DNA from: an uncultured Myxococcales bacterium
GTDB taxonomy: Bacteria; Myxococcota_A; UBA9042
Assembly (NCBI GenBank): GCA_903842345.1
Contig: CAIMLR010000039.1
Location: forward strand, 62,001 to 126,000
Length of the DNA: 64,000 nt
Reading direction: 5' to 3'
In this document: positions 44,389 through 52,154 of the stretch, in pieces
Numbering within the stretch: the first letter of the stretch is position 1
Layout of the letters: every line of letters begins with the position of its first letter
Made by a program: the position numbers and the translations under genes
The notes under the pieces: generated by a model
What the model was told of the DNA's origin: nothing
The model's database searches: none
What the model saw: the letters and a program-made list of their open reading frames with translations, nothing else

Positions 44389-45770
44389 CAGTGCGCTCCG
44401 GCGGTCACCGGACGGCCGGCGGCGGCTTCGATGGCCGCGGTCAATTCAGCGCGGATGCGGTCGCGCGCTTCGGGCGAAGTCGCTTCGCACCGCAGCACCA
44501 GGACTGGCCCGGTGTTGGACGCGCGCACGAGCCCCCAGCCGTCCGCGAATTTCACCCGCACGCCGTCGATATCGATGACGTCGTGCGTCGCGCGGAATTT
44601 CGCCGTCACCGCCGCCACGACGCCGAACTTGATGTCATCCGGACACGTCAGCCGCAGCTCCGGCGTGGCGAAGGTCTGCGGCACGCCCGCTAGCAGGCTC
44701 GACATCGGCCCCTTGTGGTTGCTGAGAATTTCCAGCAACCGGCAGGAAGTGTACGTCGCGTCGTCGTAGCCAAAATAGCGGTGCTTGTAGAAGATGTGGC
44801 CGCTCATCTCGCCGGCCAGCAGCGCGTGCTCGTCCTTCATCCGCTGCTTGATGAGTGAATGCCCGACCTTGGACATCACCGGCCGACCACCATGCGCCGC
44901 GATGTCGTCAAACAGCGTCTGGCTGCACTTCACTTCGCCCACGATCGACGCGCCCGGCTCCACGGCCAGCAGCGCCCGCGACAGCACGATCATCAGCTGG
45001 TCGCCCCACAGGATGTGGCCCTGCTCGTCCAGCACGCCAATGCGATCGCCGTCGCCGTCGTAGGCAATGCCCACGTCCGCCTGCTGTTCCAGCACGGCCT
45101 TGCGCAGGTCCAGCAGGTTTTCTTCCACCGTCGGATCCGGGTGATGGTTGGGAAAGCGGCCGTCGGGATCCGTGAACAGACCGGTCACTTTGGCGCCTAG
45201 GCGCTCCAGAATCTTTGGCGAAATCGGCCCGGTCGGACCGTTGCCACAGTCCACGACGACGTTCAGCTTGCGCGGCCCCAACGCGATGTGGCTGGTCAGC
45301 CAGTCGGCATACGGCGTGTGAATGTCGACGTCCGTCACCAGGCCTTTGAGCGCCGGCGCCACGTAATCCGACTGCTCGGTCAGCACCCGCAGTTGCTGAA
45401 TGTCCTCGCCGTGCAGCGTATTCAAGCCGAGCATGACCTTGCAGCCATTGTCCTCGGCGGGATTGTGGCTGCCGGTGATCATGACGCCGCCATCGACGTC
45501 CAGATTGTGAACCGCGAAATAGAGCATGGGCGTGGCAACGACGCCGATGTCGCGAACCGTGAGGCCGGAGTCGGTCAGGCCGGCGAGGAACGCCTCATGG
45601 ATGCGTGGGCTGGAGAGGCGCGCGTCGCGACCGAGGGCGAAGACCGGCTTGCAGCCGCGGCGGATTGCGAGCGTACCCACGGCGCGGGCAATGGCGTAGG
45701 CGTCGGGCGAAGTGAGGTCGCGGTCGGCAATGCCGCGGATATCATAGGCGCGAAAAATGTTCGGATTCAT
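44388..45770 (-). CDS. Phosphomannomutase/phosphoglucomutase
   Basis: The 460-residue enzyme interconverts hexose 1- and 6-phosphates, here probably to make mannose 1-phosphate for GDP-mannose. Motifs are the phosphoserine loop TGSHNPAEDNG, the metal loop DGDGDRIGV, the sugar loop GEMSGHIFY, and the phosphate-binding RASNTGPVLVLRCEA. The start MNPNIFRAYDIRG is typical. A GGA box lies upstream. The guanylyltransferase genes at 48149 and 15702 could use its product. It leads the operon with gatCAB. Confidence 0.93.
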   Translation of the reverse strand: MNPNIFRAYDIRGIADRDLTSPDAYAIARAVGTLAIRRGCKPVFALGRDARLSSPRIHEAFLAGLTDSGLTVRDIGVVATPMLYFAVHNLDVDGGVMITGSHNPAEDNGCKVMLGLNTLHGEDIQQLRVLTEQSDYVAPALKGLVTDVDIHTPYADWLTSHIALGPRKLNVVVDCGNGPTGPISPKILERLGAKVTGLFTDPDGRFPNHHPDPTVEENLLDLRKAVLEQQADVGIAYDGDGDRIGVLDEQGHILWGDQLMIVLSRALLAVEPGASIVGEVKCSQTLFDDIAAHGGRPVMSKVGHSLIKQRMKDEHALLAGEMSGHIFYKHRYFGYDDATYTSCRLLEILSNHKGPMSSLLAGVPQTFATPELRLTCPDDIKFGVVAAVTAKFRATHDVIDIDGVRVKFADGWGLVRASNTGPVLVLRCEATSPEARDRIRAELTAAIEAAAGRPVTAGAH

Positions 45771-46283
45771 CGGGAGTCCTTTGGGCCACGCGGCCGCGAT
45801 GCATGGTAAGTCGGCGATCGCTGTCGGGCAACCCCGTGTGGGCAGCTCCGGCACTCGGGAAGCAACGGAGGGAGCGACCGGGCTGAAAATAAATTCGCGG
45901 CAAAAGCCGGGAATCCGCGAACACCAGATCGGCGGCGCAACCGAGCGGCGCTGGCGGGACTTGCGGAAGGCGATCGTACGGTCGGCCCCGCGCCGTCTAC
46001 ATCAACCAGGCCGGTGCGGCTCGCGGGACCTAAAGGACCCCGCCAGGCGCCGAAGGCGGGGCGGGCACGTCGCGAAAAAGCGCCGTGGGACCGCATTGGT
46101 GGCGTGCGTCCAGCGTCGGCTGGGGGCACTTCGGCGGGGAGGGACTTTTTGCCGGGAGGGACCCGGCGTCAGCCGGAACTCCGCCCCGAGCGCTTGCCAG
46201 GACCCGTGAACCCTCCACAGTGCGCATGGCTCCTACGCAGGCAGCTGCCGTGGATTGGCGCAGCGGCAGTTTGGAGGCGTTTC
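45771..46283. repeat. Gene-free region with paired hairpins
   Basis: No gene is supported in these 513 bases. The part at 46038-46176 is rich in palindromes. CCCCGCC/GGCGGGG (46038-46061) encloses CGCC-GAA-GGCG (46048-46058). Two more hairpins have the same form but different stems: CCAGC-GTCG-GCTGG at 46110-46123 and CCGGC-GTCA-GCCGG at 46163-46176. A GGGAGGGAC direct repeat lies between them. The first half (45771-46030) shows nothing I recognise. Confidence 0.6.
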
Positions 46284-46715
46284 ATGAGTACCCCGCAATG
46301 CATCATCACGCTCGGCAGCGGCAAGCGCGTCGACGCCCAGATCGGCAGCTTCACCATCCACACCGACCAGCCCGTCGCCGGTGGCGGTGAAGGCAGCGCC
46401 CCGGCGCCCTACTCGCTGTTCATGGCCTCGATCGGCACGTGTGCCGGCTTCTACGTGCAGAGTTTCTGCAGCAGCCGCGGTCTCAGCACAGATGGCATCC
46501 GGATCGAGCAGCGCTGGCTGTCCGATGAAGCGACGCACACGCTGCTCTCGGTCGAGTTGGATATCATCGTGCCACCGACTTTTCCGGAACAGTACCGCGC
46601 CGCGCTGGTCCGCGTCGCCGATCAATGCACCGTCAAAAAGGCGATCGCCGCGCAGCCGAAGTTCAACGTGCAGACCGTCGTGTCCGCGCACGTCGCCGCA
46701 GGCGCGGCTGCCTAG
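46284..46715 (+). CDS. OsmC-family protein
   Basis: The 143-residue protein starts at an ATG with GGAGG upstream; a longer frame from 46014 was rejected as low-complexity. It has the OsmC-type GSAPAPYSLFMASIGTCAGFYVQSFC, where two Cys (in GTCAG and SFCSS) are the likely redox pair, followed by FPEQYRAALVRVADQCTVKKAI. OsmC proteins are often thiol peroxidases for organic peroxides, but some members are not. It converges on the ABC permease with a 3-bp gap. Confidence 0.85.
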   Translation: MSTPQCIITLGSGKRVDAQIGSFTIHTDQPVAGGGEGSAPAPYSLFMASIGTCAGFYVQSFCSSRGLSTDGIRIEQRWLSDEATHTLLSVELDIIVPPTFPEQYRAALVRVADQCTVKKAIAAQPKFNVQTVVSAHVAAGAAA

Positions 46716-46718
46716 CCG

Positions 46719-47528
46719 CTACTTCCGCTCGCCCGCCAGCCGATCCAGCCGCAGCCGCTCGCGGTCGTCCGTCAGGTAGCGCAGCGTACCCATCACCGCC
46801 AGAAAGACTGCCAGCGCCGTCGCGCCGGCCACGAGCAAGATGATCATCATCTGGTACTTGATGGCCTCGTGCGGCGAGGTACCCGTCAGGATTTGGCCCG
46901 TCATCATGCCCGGCATCATCACCAGCCCCGTCGCCGCCATCAGATTCAGCGTCGGCAAGAGCGCCGTCCGCATCGCCCGCTGCAGGTGCGTGCGCATCGC
47001 GTCCTCAAAGCGCCGGCCAAGCAACAGCTGCGCCTCGATGTTGACGCGTTCCCGCAGCGCGTTCTGCGTCAGGTTGTCGATGCCCAGCGCGACCGCATTC
47101 ATGACGCTGCCGAGGATCATGCCGAGGATCGGCACGGCGTAGCGCGGCGCATACCACGGCGTCGGCGAGAGCTGGGTCAGCAGCGCGTAGCCCAGCGTCG
47201 TCAGCCCAGCCACGGCGATTGCGGCACCCGGCACCAGATAGCCGGTGCGCCCCGCAAGCGGCCGGGCAATCCGCCGCCACGTCTCCCAAGCGGCAAAACC
47301 GAGCATCACGAGCACCGTCAGCGCCGTCGCCAGCGCCGACTCGGTGTCAAACAGCCACTGCAGGATGACGGCCAGCAGGCTGAGCTGCACGACCATCCGC
47401 ACCGCGGCGATCAGCAGCGGCCGTGCGAGCTTCAACTGAAACCGGATGCTCAACCCGGCGTGCACGAGAAGCAGCAGGCTCGCCAGCGCCAGATCGCCGT
47501 AGGTCAGGTGCAGCGATGGCTCATGCAT
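46719..47528 (-). CDS. FetB/YbbM-family ABC transporter permease
   Basis: The 269-residue membrane protein has about seven helices and the family blocks WYAPRYAVPILGMILGSVMN and ALGIDNLTQNAL, with PGMMTGQILTGTSP near the end. Family members act with a small ATPase; in E. coli FetAB is linked to iron export and oxidative stress. The ATG at 47528 lies 8 bp inside the upstream ATPase gene, an arrangement typical for the pair. The substrate here is not known. Confidence 0.88.
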   Translation of the reverse strand: MHEPSLHLTYGDLALASLLLLVHAGLSIRFQLKLARPLLIAAVRMVVQLSLLAVILQWLFDTESALATALTVLVMLGFAAWETWRRIARPLAGRTGYLVPGAAIAVAGLTTLGYALLTQLSPTPWYAPRYAVPILGMILGSVMNAVALGIDNLTQNALRERVNIEAQLLLGRRFEDAMRTHLQRAMRTALLPTLNLMAATGLVMMPGMMTGQILTGTSPHEAIKYQMMIILLVAGATALAVFLAVMGTLRYLTDDRERLRLDRLAGERK

Positions 47529-48132
47529 GCGGCGCCTCAAACACGCCGCCGTGCTCCAGCGCAAAGCGGCGATCAGCGACGCGTTGTGCCTGCGCGGCAT
47601 CGTGCGTCACCCAGATCAGCGTCACGCCAGCGCGCTTCTGCGCCAACAGCCAGTTCTCCACGGCCAGCGACGTGTCCGCGTCGAGGTTCGCGGTCGGTTC
47701 GTCCAGCAGGAGCACGGGCGAATGCAGCGCCACCGCACGCAACAGCGCCAGCCGTTGCCGTTCACCGCTCGACAGGCGCGCGACCGGCCACGCACCGCAC
47801 TCGGGGGGTAGCCCGAGGGCCACGAGATCGTCAGTGAGGCTGGCAAGATCGCCAAAGTGCTCGGCGACGGTCTCCGCCCACCATCCTGCCGCGGCCGGCA
47901 CATACGCAACTTGCCGACGCCAATCATGTGGCGGGCAGGCGGACTGGCTGACGGCGCCGAGAAAGACTTCCCCGCGATGGGGATCCAGGTCGGCCAAAGC
48001 GCGCAACAACAGCGACTTGCCGACGCCAGATGGCCCCATGAAGGTCAGGCACGCGCCCGGCGCCGCGGCAAAGTTGAACGGCCCGCCGACTGCCGTGAAG
48101 ACGCTGTCGCAACGAAAGGGCGGAACGACCAT
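47521..48132 (-). CDS. ABC transporter ATP-binding protein (FetA-like)
   Basis: The 203-residue protein has Walker A GPSGVGKS, the signature LSSGERQRLAL, Walker B LLLDEPTANLD, and an H-loop near WVTHD. It is a short, single-domain ATPase of the kind that partners the FetB-type permease, which overlaps it by 8 bp. It follows the manC-like gene by 16 bp in the same operon. Confidence 0.9.
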   Translation of the reverse strand: MVVPPFRCDSVFTAVGGPFNFAAAPGACLTFMGPSGVGKSLLLRALADLDPHRGEVFLGAVSQSACPPHDWRRQVAYVPAAAGWWAETVAEHFGDLASLTDDLVALGLPPECGAWPVARLSSGERQRLALLRAVALHSPVLLLDEPTANLDADTSLAVENWLLAQKRAGVTLIWVTHDAAQAQRVADRRFALEHGGVFEAPHA

Positions 48133-48148
48133 GCAGACGCCTCGCGAA

Positions 48149-49231
48149 CTACAGCAGGTCCGCTCGCCCCAGCTTACTCAATTCCGCAACAACGAGGCGC
48201 ACGTCCTGCGAGCGATCCAGCGGCACGACGAGCGTGGCATCATCGGTCGCGACGACCGCCATGTTGCGCAGGCCCACCGCGGCGAGATACGGCCCTTTGG
48301 AGATCAGCACGCTGTGGTGGCTGTCCACCGCAAGCACGGGGCCGTGGACGAAGTTGTTCTCGCCATCGGGTCGCAAACCCAGCACGCTGTGCCACGTGCC
48401 AACGTCCGACCAGCCGGCGTCCAGCCGCACGCAGCGGATATCCTTCTCGCGTTCCGCCACGCCGTAATCGATGCTGACGTTGGGGCAATTCGGGAACGTG
48501 ACGCGCAACAGCGCCTCAAATGCCTCGCCGTCGTAGCGGTGCTTGCCGTCGCGCAGTTCCGCGAGCGCGAGGCCGATTTCCGGCACAAAGGCATCCAGCG
48601 ACGCCAGCGCCTTGTCCGCCCGCAGCACAAAGACGCCCGCGTTCCAGAGGTGCCGACCGCCGATCAGGTATTGCTCGGCGGTCTCCAGGCTCGGTTTCTC
48701 GACAAAACGTTCGACTGCAAAGCCGGCGTCGCCCAGGCCATCGCCCAGCTGGATGTAGCCATAGCCGGTCTCCGGCGTCGTGGGCTGAATTCCCAGCGTC
48801 ACGATGTGGCCGCGGTCGGCGTGCACTGCGGCGCGGAGAATCGCCGCGCGAAATGCCGCCGCGTCGGCGACAAAGTGATCCGATGGCAGCAGCACGAGGA
48901 TCGCGTCCTCGACGATCTGCTCGGCGACGATTGCGGCGATCGCCATGCACGGCGCGGTATTGCGCGGCGCCGGCTCAGCGAGGATTTGCCCCGGCCCCAG
49001 CTCCGGCAGCACGGCTTGCACCGCGTCCCGCAGATGACCCGCGGTCACGCAAAGTTGCCGCTCCGGCGGACACAGCGGCGCGATGCGCTCCATCGTCACG
49101 CGCAGCAGCGTCTTGTCGCCAAAAAACTGCAGCAGCTGCTTGGGCTCATGTTTGCGGCTGAGCGGCCAAAACCGCGTCCCTGAGCCGCCCGCCATCACGG
49201 CGCAGACAATCCGGTCTTCCAGCTTTCCCAT
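48149..49231 (-). CDS. manC: Mannose-1-phosphate guanylyltransferase
   Basis: The 360-residue enzyme makes GDP-mannose from GTP and mannose 1-phosphate. It has AVMAGGSGTRFWPLSR, KQLLQFFGDKTLL, EPAPRNTAP, LPSDHFV, RFVEKPSLETAEQYL, and WNAGVFVL. There is no isomerase domain, so it is a monofunctional GMP. The ATG at 49231 has GGAGG 5 bases before it and touches the upstream stop (TGATG). With the phosphomannomutase at 44388, it completes GDP-mannose supply. Confidence 0.93.
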   Translation of the reverse strand: MGKLEDRIVCAVMAGGSGTRFWPLSRKHEPKQLLQFFGDKTLLRVTMERIAPLCPPERQLCVTAGHLRDAVQAVLPELGPGQILAEPAPRNTAPCMAIAAIVAEQIVEDAILVLLPSDHFVADAAAFRAAILRAAVHADRGHIVTLGIQPTTPETGYGYIQLGDGLGDAGFAVERFVEKPSLETAEQYLIGGRHLWNAGVFVLRADKALASLDAFVPEIGLALAELRDGKHRYDGEAFEALLRVTFPNCPNVSIDYGVAEREKDIRCVRLDAGWSDVGTWHSVLGLRPDGENNFVHGPVLAVDSHHSVLISKGPYLAAVGLRNMAVVATDDATLVVPLDRSQDVRLVVAELSKLGRADLL

Positions 49232-49902
49232 CACGCCTCCACGCCGGAAACCGCGAGCTTGCGCAGGTTCGCCGCCACGCGCAGCGGCGCGCCGGTCAGC
49301 CGGATCACGTCTTCCACGCTCGTGTCTTCCGCGATCTCGATGAGCTCAAGGCCCGTCGGCGTCACGTCAATGACCGCGAGATCGGTGACGATGCGGTCCA
49401 CGCACGCCATTCCGGTCAGCGGCAGCGTACACAGCGGCAGGATTTTGGGCTCGCCCGTCTTTTCGCAGTGCTGCATCGTCACGACGACGCGCCGCGCGCC
49501 AGCAACCAGATCCATCGCGCCGCCCATCCCTTTGACCATCTTGCCGGGCACGACCCAGTTCGCCAGATCGCCGTTCGCCGCAACCTGCAGCGCGCCGAGC
49601 ACGGTGATATCGACGTGGCCGCCGCGGATCATCGCGAATGACTCCGCGGAGCTGAAGTACGACGCGCCGGGCATCTCCGTAATCGTCTGCTTGCCGGCGT
49701 TGATAAGGTCCGGATCTTCGTCGCCTTCGTACGGAAACGGTCCGACGCCGAGCATGCCATTCTCGCTCTGCAGGATCACGTCGATGCCGGTGGGGATGTA
49801 GTTGGCAACGAGCGTCGGAATGCCGATGCCGAGGTTGACGTAAAAGCCATCTTGCAGCTCTTCAGCTACACGCGCGGCAATTTCAAGGCGAGAGAGCGGC
49901 AT
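49231..49902 (-). CDS. CoA-transferase subunit B (ScoB/succinyl-CoA:3-ketoacid type)
   Basis: The 223-residue subunit has [15 protein letters not shown] and the catalytic glutamate in [12 protein letters not shown], then [22 protein letters not shown] and [14 protein letters not shown]. It should transfer CoA between succinate or acetate and acetoacetate. The matching A subunit is not in the window, which is unusual because the two genes are normally adjacent. The gene sits between a HEAT gene (21-bp gap) and manC (stop and start overlap). Confidence 0.9.
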   Translation of the reverse strand: MPLSRLEIAARVAEELQDGFYVNLGIGIPTLVANYIPTGIDVILQSENGMLGVGPFPYEGDEDPDLINAGKQTITEMPGASYFSSAESFAMIRGGHVDITVLGALQVAANGDLANWVVPGKMVKGMGGAMDLVAGARRVVVTMQHCEKTGEPKILPLCTLPLTGMACVDRIVTDLAVIDVTPTGLELIEIAEDTSVEDVIRLTGAPLRVAANLRKLAVSGVEA

Positions 49903-49923
49903 CGTTCCTCCAGTCTGCGCCCG

Positions 49924-51138
49924 CTATTGGGGCTTGGCGGGCTTCTTGGCACTGTCTTTCTCGTCAAGCCCAACGTACTCGCGCCACGGCTTCTCGTCGG
50001 AGCCGTAGTGCAGGCCGGTCAGGTTTTCGAGCGCGAACACCACGTGATTGACAAGGAACTTGCTGTCGAGGCGCAGCAGCGGGACCAGGTCGGGCACGAT
50101 CGTCTTGTCGCCCAGCGTCGGCAGGAGGCGGAGAATGCGCACCGCCTCGTCCGGCTCGCTGGCGAGCGGCAGCTTCTGGAGGCGCTTGAGCAGCGTCGGC
50201 GCGGCACCCGGCGGCTTGAGCGCGGTGATGGCCAGATGCAGCGCGATGCGCTCGTCCGGCTCAATGTCGTCACGCACCGCGGTTTCCAGCACCCGCAGCC
50301 CGGCCGTCGTCATTTTGAGCGCCACGAGCGCCTGTGCCGCTTCCGCACGCGCGCCCGGCGTCTCCAGGCCGGCCAGCGCGGCGTTGTCGGCCCATTGGAC
50401 CGGTGCGGCGGCCAGCACGCGCAGCGCGGCGCGCGCGACTTCACGCGGCGTCGCATCGACAAGCATGGTCGCGAGCGCCACGGCAGTCTCCGAGTGCAGC
50501 GCCGCGAGGGCATCCAGCGCTTGGGCGCGCACCATTGCCAACGTACGCGGCGCCGCAGCGACGGCCAGCAGGTCCGCTTCCGCCTCCGCGCTGCCGATCA
50601 TGCCCAGCGCGTGGGCGGTCGCCGCCTGGACCCGCGGCGGGCCCACGTTCAGCAGCTTGCGCAACGCCGGGACTGCGGCCTTGTACCGCAAGAGGCCCAG
50701 GGCGCCAGCAGCGAGGATCTGCGAGCGGACATCCGCACTCGCGAGCATGGCTGCCAGCGCGGGCGCGGCGCGGGCGTCGCCCAGACGGGCTTGCGCCGCA
50801 CGCACATCGGCGGCCGACGGATCGGCGGGCATGTTCACCGCGGCGGCCTCCAACGCGTCCACTTCGGTCCGGGCGTCGAGCAGGCTCAGCGCCAGCGCAA
50901 TCTTGCCGGCCTCGCGCGGCGTCGCGCCCTTGAACTGCGCCGCCAACGCTTTGGCCACGTCATCGCGGCTGGCGAGGGCCGTGCTCAACGCGGCGCACGC
51001 GCCAAAGGACAGGCTCTCGCATTCCAGCACGTCCTTGGCGATTTGCGGCACGTCCGCGGCGGGCACATGCACTGGGGCTTGCGCCACTGCGGGCACCGCG
51101 AGCACCGCCATCAGGAACACCGTCAGAACACGCATCAT
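49924..51138 (-). CDS. Exported HEAT-repeat protein
   Basis: The 404-residue protein has a signal peptide (MMRVLTVFLMAVLAVPAVAQ). The rest is Ala/Leu-rich helical repeats of HEAT or HEAT-like type, such as ADVRSQILAAGALGLLRY, KAAVPALRKLLNV and RVQAATAHALGMIG. These form solenoids that bind other proteins. GGAGG precedes the first of two adjacent ATGs. A Lys/Pro-rich tail ends the protein. The general role is a periplasmic scaffold. Confidence 0.8.
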   Translation of the reverse strand: MMRVLTVFLMAVLAVPAVAQAPVHVPAADVPQIAKDVLECESLSFGACAALSTALASRDDVAKALAAQFKGATPREAGKIALALSLLDARTEVDALEAAAVNMPADPSAADVRAAQARLGDARAAPALAAMLASADVRSQILAAGALGLLRYKAAVPALRKLLNVGPPRVQAATAHALGMIGSAEAEADLLAVAAAPRTLAMVRAQALDALAALHSETAVALATMLVDATPREVARAALRVLAAAPVQWADNAALAGLETPGARAEAAQALVALKMTTAGLRVLETAVRDDIEPDERIALHLAITALKPPGAAPTLLKRLQKLPLASEPDEAVRILRLLPTLGDKTIVPDLVPLLRLDSKFLVNHVVFALENLTGLHYGSDEKPWREYVGLDEKDSAKKPAKPQ

Positions 51139-51200
51139 CCGAACCTCCGAACCGATAGTCTGCTGCGCCCGCGCGGCTGTGTCGAGTCGCAACCGCTGCG

Positions 51201-52151
51201 TTACTTGCGGCGCCATGCGGTGACGCCTACGCCGGAGAAGATGAGCGCCGCCGCCGTGAGCACTTGCCAGCCGGGACGGAGGCCAAGGACGCGCCCCGCC
51301 GCCAGCCCAGTCACCAAGGGCTGCAGGTAGACAAAGACCGCCACGGTCGACGCGCTGACAAACCGCAGCGCGTAGGCGTTGAGCAGGTACGCGGCGACGG
51401 AAGCGCCAAAGACGATGTAGGCAACGCCGGCCCAGACGCCGCCAGGCAGCCCTTGCCAGTCGACGACGAGCAGCGCCGGCAGACTGTACGGCAGCACTTC
51501 CAGCGCCGACCAGCCAAACGTCCAACCGGTCACCGCCAGCGCGCCGTGCTTGGCCACAAGCGGCCGGGACAGCACGAGATAGAAGCTGTACAGCAGCGTG
51601 TTGGCGCAGAGCGCAAGGTTGCCCCAGAGGCGATCGACGCCGAAGTCGAGCCGCTCCGCCCCGACGAGCCACAGCGCGCCGATGAGGGCCAAAACCACGC
51701 CGAGCATCCGCCGCCCGTCAAAGGCCTCCTGGCGCAACGCGACCGCGATGAGCAGCGTGTAGCAGGGAATCAGGCAGCCGAGGACCGCAGCGTTGATGGG
51801 CGTCGACCGCGACAGGCCTTCAATGAAGAGCGCCTGATTGGCGACGACCCCAAGGAGCGAGAGCCATGCGCACGTCAAAACTTCGCGCCGGTTCATCGCA
51901 GAACGCCATGGCCGCGTCGCGAGGAACAGGAGCGGCCCGGACAAGCCGATGCGCGTCCCCACGAGCGCGCGCGCCGGCAGGTACGGCAACACGAGCTTGC
52001 CGATGACCGGCCAGATGCCAAACACGATCTGCGCCAACGCCAACGCGGTCAGCGCACGAACCACGCGGCGCGCTTGGGCTTCCTGGCTAAGGGGGAGGTC
52101 GGTCACGCGCGATCCCAGGCCCGATTGCGGCCGGGGCGCGGAGGTCACCAC
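51201..52151 (-). CDS. EamA/DMT-type transporter
   Basis: The 316-residue protein has ten hydrophobic helices and two repeats of the EamA domain, with PINAAVLGCLIPCYTLLIAV and YLQPLVTGLAAGRVLG as typical segments. It is an inner-membrane exporter or importer of small molecules. The start is uncertain: the GTG at 52151 lies 3 bp from the previous stop with no ribosome-binding site, and a GTG at 52106 has GGGA upstream. Substrate unknown. It is in the same run as the DUF2330 and HEAT genes. Confidence 0.85.
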   Translation of the reverse strand: MVTSAPRPQSGLGSRVTDLPLSQEAQARRVVRALTALALAQIVFGIWPVIGKLVLPYLPARALVGTRIGLSGPLLFLATRPWRSAMNRREVLTCAWLSLLGVVANQALFIEGLSRSTPINAAVLGCLIPCYTLLIAVALRQEAFDGRRMLGVVLALIGALWLVGAERLDFGVDRLWGNLALCANTLLYSFYLVLSRPLVAKHGALAVTGWTFGWSALEVLPYSLPALLVVDWQGLPGGVWAGVAYIVFGASVAAYLLNAYALRFVSASTVAVFVYLQPLVTGLAAGRVLGLRPGWQVLTAAALIFSGVGVTAWRRK

Positions 52152-52154
52152 GGA

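Noticed and set aside
46014-46283. 90-codon N-terminal extension of the OsmC gene
   Set aside because: The translation is low-complexity Arg/Pro/Gly, it crosses the hairpin cluster, and the ATG at 46284 has a strong ribosome-binding site and matches OsmC starts.
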